From assembly GCA_963817615.1 (NCBI GenBank), contig CAWFPH010000003.1:744001-808000 (forward strand): DNA of 64,000 bases, read 5' to 3'. Every line of letters begins with the position of its first letter. Position 1 is the stretch's first letter. The notes below the pieces were generated by a model. The model worked only from the letters and a program-made list of their open reading frames with translations, had not been told where the DNA came from and searched no databases. A program made the position numbers and the translations under genes. The stretch is from FEN-1219 sp963817615 (GTDB taxonomy: Bacteria; Pseudomonadota; Gammaproteobacteria; Steroidobacterales; Rariloculaceae). Shown here in pieces: positions 37,703-46,180 of this stretch.

Positions 37703-37908
37703 CCGCGCGCGCGTCGGCGTCGCGGCAGCATCGCGCGTGCCATGGAGCGCGCCTGGCGCTCGGGGCCCTTCTCGGCGACGGCGGTTGCCGTGCCGTGGAG
37801 CGGATGGCTGACCGTGAGACGGGCGGGCTCCCCATCGGTGACCCACCACAGGAACTTCACGCCCTCGATGATCAGTTGCCCCTGCAGCACCACCGTGGTC
37901 GTGACCAC
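37699..37908 (-). CDS. Small hypothetical protein
   Basis: Predicted protein of 69 residues with a beta-rich start (TTTVVLQGQLIIEGVKFLWW) and a basic C-terminus. I do not recognise it. In favour: a strong GGAGG box five bases before the GTG at 37908, and protein-like composition in the first 45 residues. Against: its size and the Arg-rich end expected from chance frames in this GC range. It converges with the aldolase gene by four bases. Confidence 0.5.
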   Translation of the reverse strand: MVTTTVVLQGQLIIEGVKFLWWVTDGEPARLTVSHPLHGTATAVAEKGPERQARSMARAMLPRRRRARG

Positions 37909-37996
37909 ACATCCTCCGTCAAGCCGCCTGCCGTAAGGCACGGCTGCGCGCGAGGTGTACTCTACGTGTGTGGGCTAACTAACTCCGTGAAGGTGG

Positions 37997-39607
37997 TCAC
38001 GGGCCCTCAACTGACCGACGCGGTACAGCAGCGCTCGATGCTCGGGCGCCGCCGCCCGAGGGATCGAGCGTGGCGAGGAAGCGCGGGGCCGGGAACGGCC
38101 CGCGCCGTGCCTCGAACACCGCCGCGATCGCGAGCAGCTGCGCGTCGTGCATCGGCTTCCCGATCAGCGATAGACCGAGCGGCAGCTCGCCGGCGAGCCC
38201 GGCGGGCACGGTCACGCTCGGATATCCGCTGACGGCCGCGACCGTGGAGCTGCCGACGCCGAACCGGTCGCCCGTCGCGGGATCGGTACGCCAGGCCGGA
38301 CCGTTCGTCGGCACGACGAGCGCGTCGAGGGAGCGCTCCGCGAACAGCGTTGCCAGCCGCTCACGCAGCGCTGCGATCGTCGCCAGCGCCGCACGATAGT
38401 CGCCGTCGCCGCGTTCGCGGGTAGCGGCCGCCGCGAGGAACAGGTCTTGCCCGAAGAGCGGCATCACGGCGGCGGCGTGCGCGGAATCGAACGCAATCAG
38501 CTCCTCGAGCGAGTGCGGACCTGCATCCGTGGCGCGCAGATAAGCGTCGATCTGCCGCGCGAACTCGACGAGCAAGATCTCGAGCTCCGCGCCCTCGACG
38601 TCTGCGGTCATCGGCCATTCGACGGGATCGACGACCTCGGCACCGGCGGCTCGCAACGTTGCGAGCGACTGCGCGAACACCGCTTCGACCGCGGCATCGC
38701 TGCGCGCGCCGGCGTAGTTGCGCACGACGCCGAGGCGGACGCCTTCGAGGTTGCGCCGGTCCAATACCTCCGGAGCGCGCGCGGCGCCGGCTTCTCCGGC
38801 GATCACACGAAGCAGGAGCGCTGCGTCGGCGACCGTGCGCGCGAGCGGTCCGGCCGTGTCTTGGCTCGCCGCGATCGGCACGATGCCGCGTTGGCTCACG
38901 AGGCCGAGCGTCGGCTTCACGCCGACCACGCCGTTCGCGCCGGCCGGGCACATGATCGAACCGTCGGTCTCGGTGCCGACGGCGAGCGGCGCGAGCCGCG
39001 CGGCCACGGCGACGGCCGAGCCGCTCGACGAGCCGCACGGGTTGCGGTCCAGCACGTACGGGTTGCGCGTCTGGCCGCCGAGGCTGCTCCAGCCGCTCGT
39101 CGAGTGCGTCGAACGAAAATTCGCCCATTCGCTCAAGTTCGTCTTGCCGAGGATCACCGCGCCGGCGCTGCGCAGGCGCTCGACGAGCGGCGCATCGGCG
39201 GCCGGATGGTGGTTGGCGAGCGCGAGCGAGCCCGCGCTCGTCGCGAGCCGATCGGCCGTGTCGATGTTGGCCTTGAGCAGCACCGGCAGGCCGTGCAGCG
39301 GACCGGCGCGGCCCCCACGCTCGAAACGCCGGTCGAGCGCCTTCGCAATCGCCAACGCATCGGGGTTCAGCTCGATCACGGAGTGCAGAGAAGGACCGGC
39401 CGCGTCGAGCGACGCAATGCGATCGAGAAACGCGCGCGTCACGCGCTCGGCCGAGACTCGACCGGCCGCGAGCTCCGCCTCGAGATCGACGGCCGTGAGG
39501 GCGACGAGGTCGGCGTCGCGCAGCTCGGCAGCCGCCGCGGTGCCGGCCGCCGCGAGCATCACGGCCAGCCACGGCCATCCGAACGTACCCACCGCCAATC
39601 GTCTCAC
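37997..39607 (-). CDS. Exported amidase (amidase-signature family)
   Basis: Enzyme of 536 residues with a signal peptide (WLAVMLAAAGTAAAAE). The Ser-Ser-Lys triad is visible: Lys in PVLLKANIDTADRL, the cis-Ser region in GSSSGSAVAVAA, and the nucleophile segment in ASQDTAGPLARTVAD. Exported relatives of GatA cleave amides of unknown nature outside the cytoplasm. The start is GTG 39607. It is divergent from the HTH/VOC gene by 47 bases. Confidence 0.92.
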   Translation of the reverse strand: MRRLAVGTFGWPWLAVMLAAAGTAAAAELRDADLVALTAVDLEAELAAGRVSAERVTRAFLDRIASLDAAGPSLHSVIELNPDALAIAKALDRRFERGGRAGPLHGLPVLLKANIDTADRLATSAGSLALANHHPAADAPLVERLRSAGAVILGKTNLSEWANFRSTHSTSGWSSLGGQTRNPYVLDRNPCGSSSGSAVAVAARLAPLAVGTETDGSIMCPAGANGVVGVKPTLGLVSQRGIVPIAASQDTAGPLARTVADAALLLRVIAGEAGAARAPEVLDRRNLEGVRLGVVRNYAGARSDAAVEAVFAQSLATLRAAGAEVVDPVEWPMTADVEGAELEILLVEFARQIDAYLRATDAGPHSLEELIAFDSAHAAAVMPLFGQDLFLAAAATRERGDGDYRAALATIAALRERLATLFAERSLDALVVPTNGPAWRTDPATGDRFGVGSSTVAAVSGYPSVTVPAGLAGELPLGLSLIGKPMHDAQLLAIAAVFEARRGPFPAPRFLATLDPSGGGARASSAAVPRRSVEGP

Positions 39608-39654
39608 TGCGGCGTCATACTACGCCGAGCCGCCGGGGGGAGGGAAAAAGCGCC

Positions 39655-40320
39655 GTGTCCGACATTAAGATGCGCCGCATGCCGAAACGCGCCCGCGGGC
39701 GGCCGCCGCACGACGATGTGCTGACACCCGGCGAGTGGCGGATCGTGAACGCAGTGCGCCACGGCATGAGCAACCGCGACATCGCGAAGCGCCGCGGCAT
39801 CAGCGTCGACGCGGTGAAGTATCACGTCGCGAACGCCGTCGCGAAGCTCGGCTTGCGCAACCGCGCGGAGCTCAGGCGTTGGCGCGGCGCACCGAAGGAC
39901 AGCGCGCTCGCTCGAGCCGCACCGACAGAGGAGCCAATTCGAATGCCCAATGCAGCCGGCTTCGGCGCGATCGGCCAAATCGCGCGCACCGTGAAGGACA
40001 TCGACGCCGCCGTCGCTTGGTACGGCGGCGTGCTCGGGCTCGAGCACCTCTACACGTTCGGCAAGCTCGCATTCTTCGACTGCGGCGGCACGCGCCTGTA
40101 TCTGAGCGGCGAGAGCGGTGCGGTCGCCCCCGAGTCGATCCTGTACTTCCGCGTGCCCGACATCGCCGGCGTGCATGCCGAGCTCGCCGCGAAGGGCGTC
40201 GAGTTCCATGGCGCGCCGCACATGATCCATCGCCACCCCGACGGCACCGAGGAGTGGCTCGCATTCTTCAAGGATCCCGACGGCCGGCCGCTCGCGCTGA
40301 TGTCGCAAGTGAAGCCGTAG
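39655..40320 (+). CDS. LuxR-type HTH fused to VOC (glyoxalase-like) domain
   Basis: Protein of 221 residues with two parts. Residues 20-78 are a LuxR/GerE helix-turn-helix (LTPGEWRIVNAVRHGMSNRD, ISVDAVKYHVANAVAKLGL). After a linker, residues 103-218 are a VOC domain (IGQIARTVKDIDAAVAWYGG, VLGLEHLYTFGKL, FKDPDGRPLALMS) that may bind a small molecule or metal. A one-component ligand-sensing regulator is the natural reading, but catalysis by the VOC part is not excluded. GTG 39655 has GGGAGGG upstream; ATG 39670 is an alternative. Targets may include the divergent amidase. Confidence 0.85.
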   Translation: MSDIKMRRMPKRARGRPPHDDVLTPGEWRIVNAVRHGMSNRDIAKRRGISVDAVKYHVANAVAKLGLRNRAELRRWRGAPKDSALARAAPTEEPIRMPNAAGFGAIGQIARTVKDIDAAVAWYGGVLGLEHLYTFGKLAFFDCGGTRLYLSGESGAVAPESILYFRVPDIAGVHAELAAKGVEFHGAPHMIHRHPDGTEEWLAFFKDPDGRPLALMSQVKP

Positions 40321-40402
40321 CCGCGCCGTCGAGGCGGCGGACTGCCGAGCGCGCGGGCCGCCGCCGGCGGCGGGGCGCCGGCGGTGCCGCGCAACTCCTG
40401 CG

Positions 40403-41536
40403 TCAGTGCGCGCGAATCACGCTGTAGGTGCCATGGGTCTCGTCGTCCGGACCCGCGGCCGCGTACAACGCGTCGCTCTGCTGCTCGAGCACCCCGTTGC
40501 CGAATTGGATCGCCCAGAGGCCATCGATGCGGATCCGGCGGCCGGCCCGATTGCGCAGCGACCCCAAGAATCGGCCCGTGATCGGCGAGAACGCGTTGAT
40601 CGTGCCGTCGCCGAAATTTCCGATCAGCAGGGCGCCACCGAAGCGGCCGAAGCTCTCGGGTGCGAGCGCCACGCCCCACGGTGCGTTCAACACGCCGCGC
40701 TCTCCCAAACGCAGCACGAGCTTGCCGCTCGGGTCGAACACGTCGACGAAGCCGAGCCCGCGGCCGGCGACCTCGTCCTCGGCATCGGCATCCTGCTTCG
40801 CGTAGGTCACGCAGATATCGCCGTTCACGGCTTGGATGCCGAACGGCGCGAAGCCTCTCGGCAGGTACGGATCGACGAACGCGCCGGCCGGCAGCGGCAC
40901 GGGCTTGAAGCCGCCGTCGAGCACGTCGACGCGTGCATTGTGAAAGTCGGCGGCATACAGAAGATGGGAGTGGCCGTCACCGCCGATCGCGAGACCTTTA
41001 TAGATGGCGCGATCCGCACCGCCGCCGGCCGAGTTGTCGACGGCGACGAAGGCCCTGCCCGTGTTCACGTTCGGCGCCCAACCCGTAATTTGCCCGCCTT
41101 CGGACGCGAAGATGAAGCGCGCGGGGCCGCTCGCGGTTTCGCCGGCCGCCGTCGTCCCCGTGACGACGAAGTCGTTGCCGCCGCTGAACACGATGCCGGT
41201 CGGGCTGGCGACCGCTTCGCCCGGTCCCGGCGGAATCGTGACGACGAGCGGATTCGGCTTGCCCGTGCCGTCGTAGAGCGTCGATTTGCCGGTGTGATTG
41301 TCGGTGATCCAGACCACCGCCTGGGGATTGAACGCGATGCCCCACGCGTTTACGAGATTCGGGTCGACGAAATCGCTTTGCACGGAGCCGTCGGACACGA
41401 GCACATGGTTCTCGTAGTAATGCCGGGCCCACCCCGGCTCGAAGTCGTCGTCGCCGCCCGCGGCGACGATGCATGGCACGAGCGCAAAGGCGGCACCGGC
41501 GAGCAGCGCTCGCCTCGTGAGGTCGATGTTCGGCAT
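40403..41536 (-). CDS. TIGR03118-family exported protein
   Basis: Protein of 377 residues of a propeller-like family known only by number. It has an N-terminal export segment (LTRRALLAGAAFALVPCIVAA, shortened here in the quoted core RRALLAGAAFALV) that looks Tat-like. The family landmarks are LVNAWGIAFNP, WITDNHTGKSTLYDG, YAADFHNARVDV and NAPWGVALAPESFG. No catalytic residues are known. GGGGAG precedes the ATG at 41536. It is divergent from the cytochrome b gene. Confidence 0.85.
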   Translation of the reverse strand: MPNIDLTRRALLAGAAFALVPCIVAAGGDDDFEPGWARHYYENHVLVSDGSVQSDFVDPNLVNAWGIAFNPQAVVWITDNHTGKSTLYDGTGKPNPLVVTIPPGPGEAVASPTGIVFSGGNDFVVTGTTAAGETASGPARFIFASEGGQITGWAPNVNTGRAFVAVDNSAGGGADRAIYKGLAIGGDGHSHLLYAADFHNARVDVLDGGFKPVPLPAGAFVDPYLPRGFAPFGIQAVNGDICVTYAKQDADAEDEVAGRGLGFVDVFDPSGKLVLRLGERGVLNAPWGVALAPESFGRFGGALLIGNFGDGTINAFSPITGRFLGSLRNRAGRRIRIDGLWAIQFGNGVLEQQSDALYAAAGPDDETHGTYSVIRAH

Positions 41537-41688
41537 GGTGGTCTCCCCTGGGTGTAGGTGTTTTGGACAGCAGCAGATCTGCCCACTGAGTTCTGGCCGA
41601 CCTTGCAGGGGTTCAAAAGATTCGGCGCGCGGCTGCCGCCGTTGGAGGACCGCCGCCGCAGCGGTAACATCCGACCGCACGAGCCGCC

Positions 41689-42399
41689 ATGCCGCATACC
41701 GTGCAATCACCTCACTCGCCATCCGCTGCACCGCGCTCCTCGCAGCGGCGTTCGGCCGTGGTTCGCGCCTGCCATTGGCTGCTCGCGCTCAGCGTCGGCG
41801 CGCTGCTCGTGAGCGGCCTCGCGATCCTGCTCGCGCATCCGCGGCTGTACTGGGGCGAGACGGGCGCGGTCGGTATGCCGTCGTGGCTCGATCTGCCGCT
41901 GCCGTTCGTGTTCGGGCAAACGGGCTGGGCGCGCTCCTTGCACTTCGTTTCGGCCTGGCTGCTCGTGAGCACGGGCGCGGTGTACGTCGTCGCGATCGTG
42001 GCCACGCGCCACCTCGTGCGCGACCTGCTGCCCGCCCGGGCGGAGCTCGCGGCGGCCGCGGTCGGCCGCGCGATCGTGAGCGGCCTGCGGCGCAACGCGC
42101 TCGACGCGGGCGCGGCCTACAACGTCGTGCAGCGGCTCGCCTATCTCGCGGTGACGCTCGTGCTATGCCCGGCGATGGTCTGGACCGGGCTTGCGATGTC
42201 GCCCGCGGCCACGGCCGCGATCCCGGCACTGTCGGCTCTGCTCGGCGGCAGGCAGTCGGCCCGCACCGTGCACTTCTTCGGCGCGGCGCTGCTCGCGCTG
42301 TTCTTGGTGCTCCACGTCGCGATGCTCTGCCGGCGCGGCGGCCTCGGCCGGATCCGCGCGATGGTGAGCGGCCGGCTTGCCGGGGCGGGCGTCGCATGA
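41689..42399 (+). CDS. Cytochrome b561-type membrane subunit
   Basis: Inner-membrane di-haem cytochrome b of 236 residues with four helices. Haem-ligand histidines are likely those in RACHWLLALSVGALL (helix 1), SLHFVSAWLLVSTGAV (helix 2) and HFFGAALLALFLVLHVAML (helix 4). The stop overlaps the start of the molybdopterin oxidoreductase gene, so the pair forms a membrane-anchored redox enzyme similar in plan to MsrPQ (YedYZ), passing electrons between quinones and the molybdenum site. Confidence 0.9.
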   Translation: MPHTVQSPHSPSAAPRSSQRRSAVVRACHWLLALSVGALLVSGLAILLAHPRLYWGETGAVGMPSWLDLPLPFVFGQTGWARSLHFVSAWLLVSTGAVYVVAIVATRHLVRDLLPARAELAAAAVGRAIVSGLRRNALDAGAAYNVVQRLAYLAVTLVLCPAMVWTGLAMSPAATAAIPALSALLGGRQSARTVHFFGAALLALFLVLHVAMLCRRGGLGRIRAMVSGRLAGAGVA

Positions 42400-43157
42400 G
42401 CGTGCTCACGACTCGGCGCAAGTTGATCGTGGCGGGCGCGAGCGTCGTCGCGGGCGCGGCGGGCCTCGGCGCGGCGGTGCGGCTGGCCGATCGGCACGGC
42501 TTGATCCCGCCGGATCATCGCGGCCTGTACGGCATCGGCGAGACGCTCACCTACGGCGCGCAGCGGCTGCTGACGGCACGCGGCTCGCTCGCGCACGAAT
42601 TTCGTCGCAGCGCGATCTCGGCCGTGGCGCCCGTCAACGGCGCCGCGCCCGAGACGGACGCCTACCGCGCGCTGCTCGACCGCGGCTTCGCGAGCTGGCG
42701 GCTCATGGTCGACGGGCTCGTCGCGCGGCCGAGCTCCTTCTCGCTCGCGGAGCTGCAAAGGCTGCCCGCGGACACGCAGATCACGATGCTCGCCTGCGAG
42801 GAGGGCTGGTCGTACATCGCCGAATGGACCGGCGTGCCGCTCGCGCAGGTGCTCGCGCTGGCCGGCATCCGCCCGGAAGCGCGCTACGTGGTGTTCCGGC
42901 CGTTCGACGAATGGTGGGATAGCCTCGACATGCACGACGCGCTGCACCCGCAGACGCTGCTCACGTACGCGATGAACGGTGCGGATCTGCCGCCCGACCA
43001 CGGCGCACCGCTGCGCCTGCGCGTGGCGCGGCAACTCGGCTACAAGAGCTTCAAGTACCTCTCGCGCATCACGGTGACGGACTCGCTCGAGGGTCTCGGC
43101 AAGGGCTTGGGCTCGGCCAGCGCGGAAGCCGGGTATTCCTGGTACGCGGGCATCTGA
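42396..43157 (+). CDS. Periplasmic molybdopterin-dependent oxidoreductase
   Basis: Enzyme of 253 residues of the sulfite-oxidase/YedY superfamily. The N-terminus (TTRRKLIVAGASVVAGAAGL) looks like a twin-arginine signal. The core has the cysteine that would ligate molybdenum in LACEEGWSYIAEWTGVPL and the cofactor-contacting GAPLRLRVARQLGYKSFKYL. It overlaps the upstream cytochrome b gene (ATGA), its probable electron partner. Substrate unknown; methionine-sulfoxide reductase-like activity is one option. Confidence 0.9.
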   Translation: MSVLTTRRKLIVAGASVVAGAAGLGAAVRLADRHGLIPPDHRGLYGIGETLTYGAQRLLTARGSLAHEFRRSAISAVAPVNGAAPETDAYRALLDRGFASWRLMVDGLVARPSSFSLAELQRLPADTQITMLACEEGWSYIAEWTGVPLAQVLALAGIRPEARYVVFRPFDEWWDSLDMHDALHPQTLLTYAMNGADLPPDHGAPLRLRVARQLGYKSFKYLSRITVTDSLEGLGKGLGSASAEAGYSWYAGI

Positions 43158-43257
43158 GCGGGCCGGTTGATCGCAGCGGCCGGTCCGGCGCGCCGCGCAA
43201 TCGCGCTGCACCTCCGGCAGAATGTCACGGCTCCATAGCCGTTTTCGTCTAATTCAC

Positions 43258-44322
43258 ATGGCGGATCGTCCCCACAACGAGGCACCCGTGCCGCCGGAGC
43301 ACGGCCGCCGCAAGACCCTCCTGATCGCCGCTGCGCTCCTCGTCGTGGCGGCGGGTGCCGCGGCGGCGTGGTGGCAGCGCCCGCAGCCGCCGGCGAACGA
43401 GCTCATGCTCTACGGCAACATCGATCTGCGGCAGGTATCGCTCGCGTTCAACGGCAACGAACGGATCGAGACGGTCACGGTCGAGGAGGGCACGCGCGTC
43501 CACAAGGGCGATGCGATGGCGACGCTCGACACGAGCCGGCTCCAGCCGCAAGTCGAGCGTGCCGAAGCGCAGCTCGCGGCACAGAAGGCGGCCGTCGAAC
43601 GGCTGCACAACGGCAGCCGGCCCGAAGAGATCGCGCAGGCGCGCGCGAATTTGCGGTCGGCGCAGGCCGACGCGACGAACGCGCGCGCGCAATACGCGCG
43701 CCAGCGCGACCTCGTGCAGCGCAACCTCGCGAGCCGCCAAGACCTCGACAACACGAAGGCGGCCGCCGACGCGGCCGACGCGAAGGTCGATCTCGCCCAG
43801 AAGACGCTCGACTTGGAGATTGCCGGCCCGCGCGCCGAGGACATCGCGCAAGCCGAGGCAGAGCTCGACGCCGACCGGGCCGCGCTCGCGCTGCTGCAGC
43901 AGCAGTTGCGCGATGCGACGCTCGTCGCGCCGCTCGACGCGGTGGTTCGCTCGCGCCTGCTCGAGCCCGGCGACATGGCGTCGCCGCAGTCGCCGGTATT
44001 CTCGCTCGCGATCACCGACCCGAAGTGGGTGCGTGCGTACGTGTCGGAGACCGACTTGGGCCGCGTCCGCCCGGGCCTCGAGGGCACGGTGTCGGTCGAC
44101 AGCTTCCCGGACCGGCGCTTCGACGGGCGCGTGGGATTCATCTCGCCGGTCGCGGAGTTCACGCCGAAGACGGTGCAGACGGCCGAGCTGCGCACGAGCC
44201 TCGTCTACGAGGTACGCGTACTGGTGACCGATCCGAACGACGAGCTGCGGCTCGGCACGCCGGCTACGGTGCACCTGCCGATCGGCGCTGCGGCCGGCGC
44301 GTCCGACCCGGCGACGCGCTGA
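43258..44322 (+). CDS. HlyD-family periplasmic adaptor
   Basis: Membrane-fusion protein of about 354 residues. One N-terminal helix (LLIAAALLVVAAGAAAAWW), a lipoyl-like half (NERIETVTVEEGTRVHKGD), a long coiled-coil hairpin (about residues 85-210, AEAQLAAQKAAVERL onwards), the second lipoyl half (TLVAPLDAVVRSRLLEPG) and a beta-barrel domain. It resembles YbhG/YhiI adaptors, which serve ABC exporters of the kind encoded just downstream. ATG 43258 is chosen; ATG 43222 in frame would add 12 residues; neither has a clear ribosome-binding site. Confidence 0.92.
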   Translation: MADRPHNEAPVPPEHGRRKTLLIAAALLVVAAGAAAAWWQRPQPPANELMLYGNIDLRQVSLAFNGNERIETVTVEEGTRVHKGDAMATLDTSRLQPQVERAEAQLAAQKAAVERLHNGSRPEEIAQARANLRSAQADATNARAQYARQRDLVQRNLASRQDLDNTKAAADAADAKVDLAQKTLDLEIAGPRAEDIAQAEAELDADRAALALLQQQLRDATLVAPLDAVVRSRLLEPGDMASPQSPVFSLAITDPKWVRAYVSETDLGRVRPGLEGTVSVDSFPDRRFDGRVGFISPVAEFTPKTVQTAELRTSLVYEVRVLVTDPNDELRLGTPATVHLPIGAAAGASDPATR

Positions 44323-44329
44323 TCGAGCG

Positions 44330-46180
44330 ATGGCCGACGACGCGATTGTCGCAGCGGACGTGACGAAGACGTTTCGCCGCAAAACCGGCGAGCTCGTCAC
44401 GGCGCTCGACGCCGTCTCGCTCGCGGTGCGCCACGGGCGGCTCACGGCGCTGGTCGGTGCGGACGGCGCCGGCAAGACCACGCTGATCCGGCTCGCGACC
44501 GGATTGCTCGTGGCCGACGGCGGGCGGCTCGAGGTGCTCGGGGTCGACGCGGCCGCGAACCCCGGTGCCGTGCAGGAACGCGTCGGCTATATGCCGCAGC
44601 GGTTCGGGCTGTACGAGGACCTCACGGTGCGCGAGAACCTCGATCTGTACGCCGATCTGCACGGCATCGGCGCGAACGAGCGGCAGCGCGTCTACCCGCG
44701 GCTCATGGAGATGACGGCGCTCGGCCCGTTTCAGAAGCGGCTCGCGGGGCGGCTGTCGGGCGGTATGAAGCAGAAGCTCGGCCTCGCGTGCACGCTCGTC
44801 CGCACGCCCGAGCTGCTGGTGCTCGACGAGCCGACGGCCGGCGTGGACCCGTTGTCCCGCCGCGAGCTCTGGGCGATCGTGCGGGGGCTCGTGAACGACG
44901 ACCACCTGACGGTGCTGCTGGCCACCTCGTATCTGGACGAAGCGGAGCGCAGCGAGCATTCGATCGTAATGCACGCGGGTCGGCTGCTCGCCGCCAGCGA
45001 GCCGGCCGAGATCGCACAGCGCGCCGCAGGCCGCACGTTCGTCGCGAGCCCGGCCGAAGGAGACACCGCGCGCGCGCTGCAGGCGCGCTTGCTCGCGGCG
45101 CCCGGCGTCGTCGACGCCGTGCCCACGGCCGGGCGCGTGCGATTCGTGCTCGCCGAGCCGCCCGCCGCGGGCGCGGCGCCGGTCTCGCGCGAGCTCGCGA
45201 CGGCCGTGGAGCCGGCCGCGCCGGAGTTCGAGAACGGCTTCATGGTGCTGCTGCATGCGGCGCTCGAGCGCGCGTCGGCGGCCCGGCGCCGCGGCGACAC
45301 CGAGCGCGGCGAGGCCGGCCCGGGCGAGGCGACGGGCCGGGGCGCGTTCGGCTCCGGTGCGGGCGCCGGCTCGCCCGGCACCGGGGCGACCGCGGGCTCG
45401 ACGGCGCCGGCGGCGGCCGTCGAGGTGCGCGACCTCGTCCGCAAGTTCGGTGAGTTCACGGCCGTCGATCACGTGTCGTTCGAGGTGCGCCGCGGCGAGG
45501 TGTTCGGGCTGCTCGGGCCGAATGGCGCGGGCAAGACCACGACCTTTCGCATGCTCTGCGGCCTGCTGCCCGCGAGCGGCGGCACGCTGCGCGTCGCGGG
45601 CGCGGATCTGCGCACCTCGCGTGCATCGGCACGCCAGCGCATCGGCTACGTCGCGCAGAAGTTCTCGCTCTACGGCACGCTGACGGTCGCGGAAAACCTC
45701 GCGTTCTTCGCGCGCGCCTACGGCTTGCGCCGCGCGCGCAAGGACGACCGCATCGCGTGGGCGCTGCGGGAGTTCGGATTGGAGCGTCTCGCGGCTCTGC
45801 CGAGCGGTCAGTTGCCGGGCGGTTTCCAGCGCCGGCTCGCGATGGCGGCCGCGCTGCTGCACGAGCCCGACATCCTGTTTCTCGACGAGCCCACGAGCGG
45901 CGCCGACCCGATGGCGCGGCGCGAGTTCTGGACGCGCATCACTGCGCTCGCCGAGCGCGGCGTGACCGTGATCGTGACCACGCATTTCATGGAGGAGGCC
46001 GAGTACTGCGATCGCGCGCTGATCCTCGACGCCGGCCGCGTGCTTGCGGAAGGCACACCTTCGGAGCTGCGCGGCCACGCGCGCACCGAGCACCGTGCGC
46101 CCACCATGGAAGACGCGTTCGTCGCGATCGTAGAGGCCGCGCGGCGCGGCGGCGCGAGTCGCCGCGAGAACGCGGCTTGA
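44330..46180 (+). CDS. ABC exporter ATPase with two nucleotide-binding domains
   Basis: Protein of 616 residues with two ATPase domains in tandem, joined by a Gly/Ala-rich linker (about 320-362). Domain 1: Walker A GADGAGKTTLI, signature LSGGMKQKL, Walker B LLVLDEPTAGVD. Domain 2: Walker A GPNGAGKTTTF, signature LPGGFQRRL (variant), Walker B ILFLDEPTSGAD. The layout is that of YbhF/YhiH-type ATPases, which work with an HlyD adaptor and two ABC-2 permeases, exactly the genes around it. Substrate probably drugs or toxic organics; not shown. Confidence 0.94.
   Translation: MADDAIVAADVTKTFRRKTGELVTALDAVSLAVRHGRLTALVGADGAGKTTLIRLATGLLVADGGRLEVLGVDAAANPGAVQERVGYMPQRFGLYEDLTVRENLDLYADLHGIGANERQRVYPRLMEMTALGPFQKRLAGRLSGGMKQKLGLACTLVRTPELLVLDEPTAGVDPLSRRELWAIVRGLVNDDHLTVLLATSYLDEAERSEHSIVMHAGRLLAASEPAEIAQRAAGRTFVASPAEGDTARALQARLLAAPGVVDAVPTAGRVRFVLAEPPAAGAAPVSRELATAVEPAAPEFENGFMVLLHAALERASAARRRGDTERGEAGPGEATGRGAFGSGAGAGSPGTGATAGSTAPAAAVEVRDLVRKFGEFTAVDHVSFEVRRGEVFGLLGPNGAGKTTTFRMLCGLLPASGGTLRVAGADLRTSRASARQRIGYVAQKFSLYGTLTVAENLAFFARAYGLRRARKDDRIAWALREFGLERLAALPSGQLPGGFQRRLAMAAALLHEPDILFLDEPTSGADPMARREFWTRITALAERGVTVIVTTHFMEEAEYCDRALILDAGRVLAEGTPSELRGHARTEHRAPTMEDAFVAIVEAARRGGASRRENAA

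Noticed and set aside
44330..46180. RbbA-like ribosome-associated ATPase
   Set aside because: RbbA fuses two ATPase domains to a permease domain. This protein has no membrane part, and separate permease genes follow, which fits the YbhF-type efflux layout.
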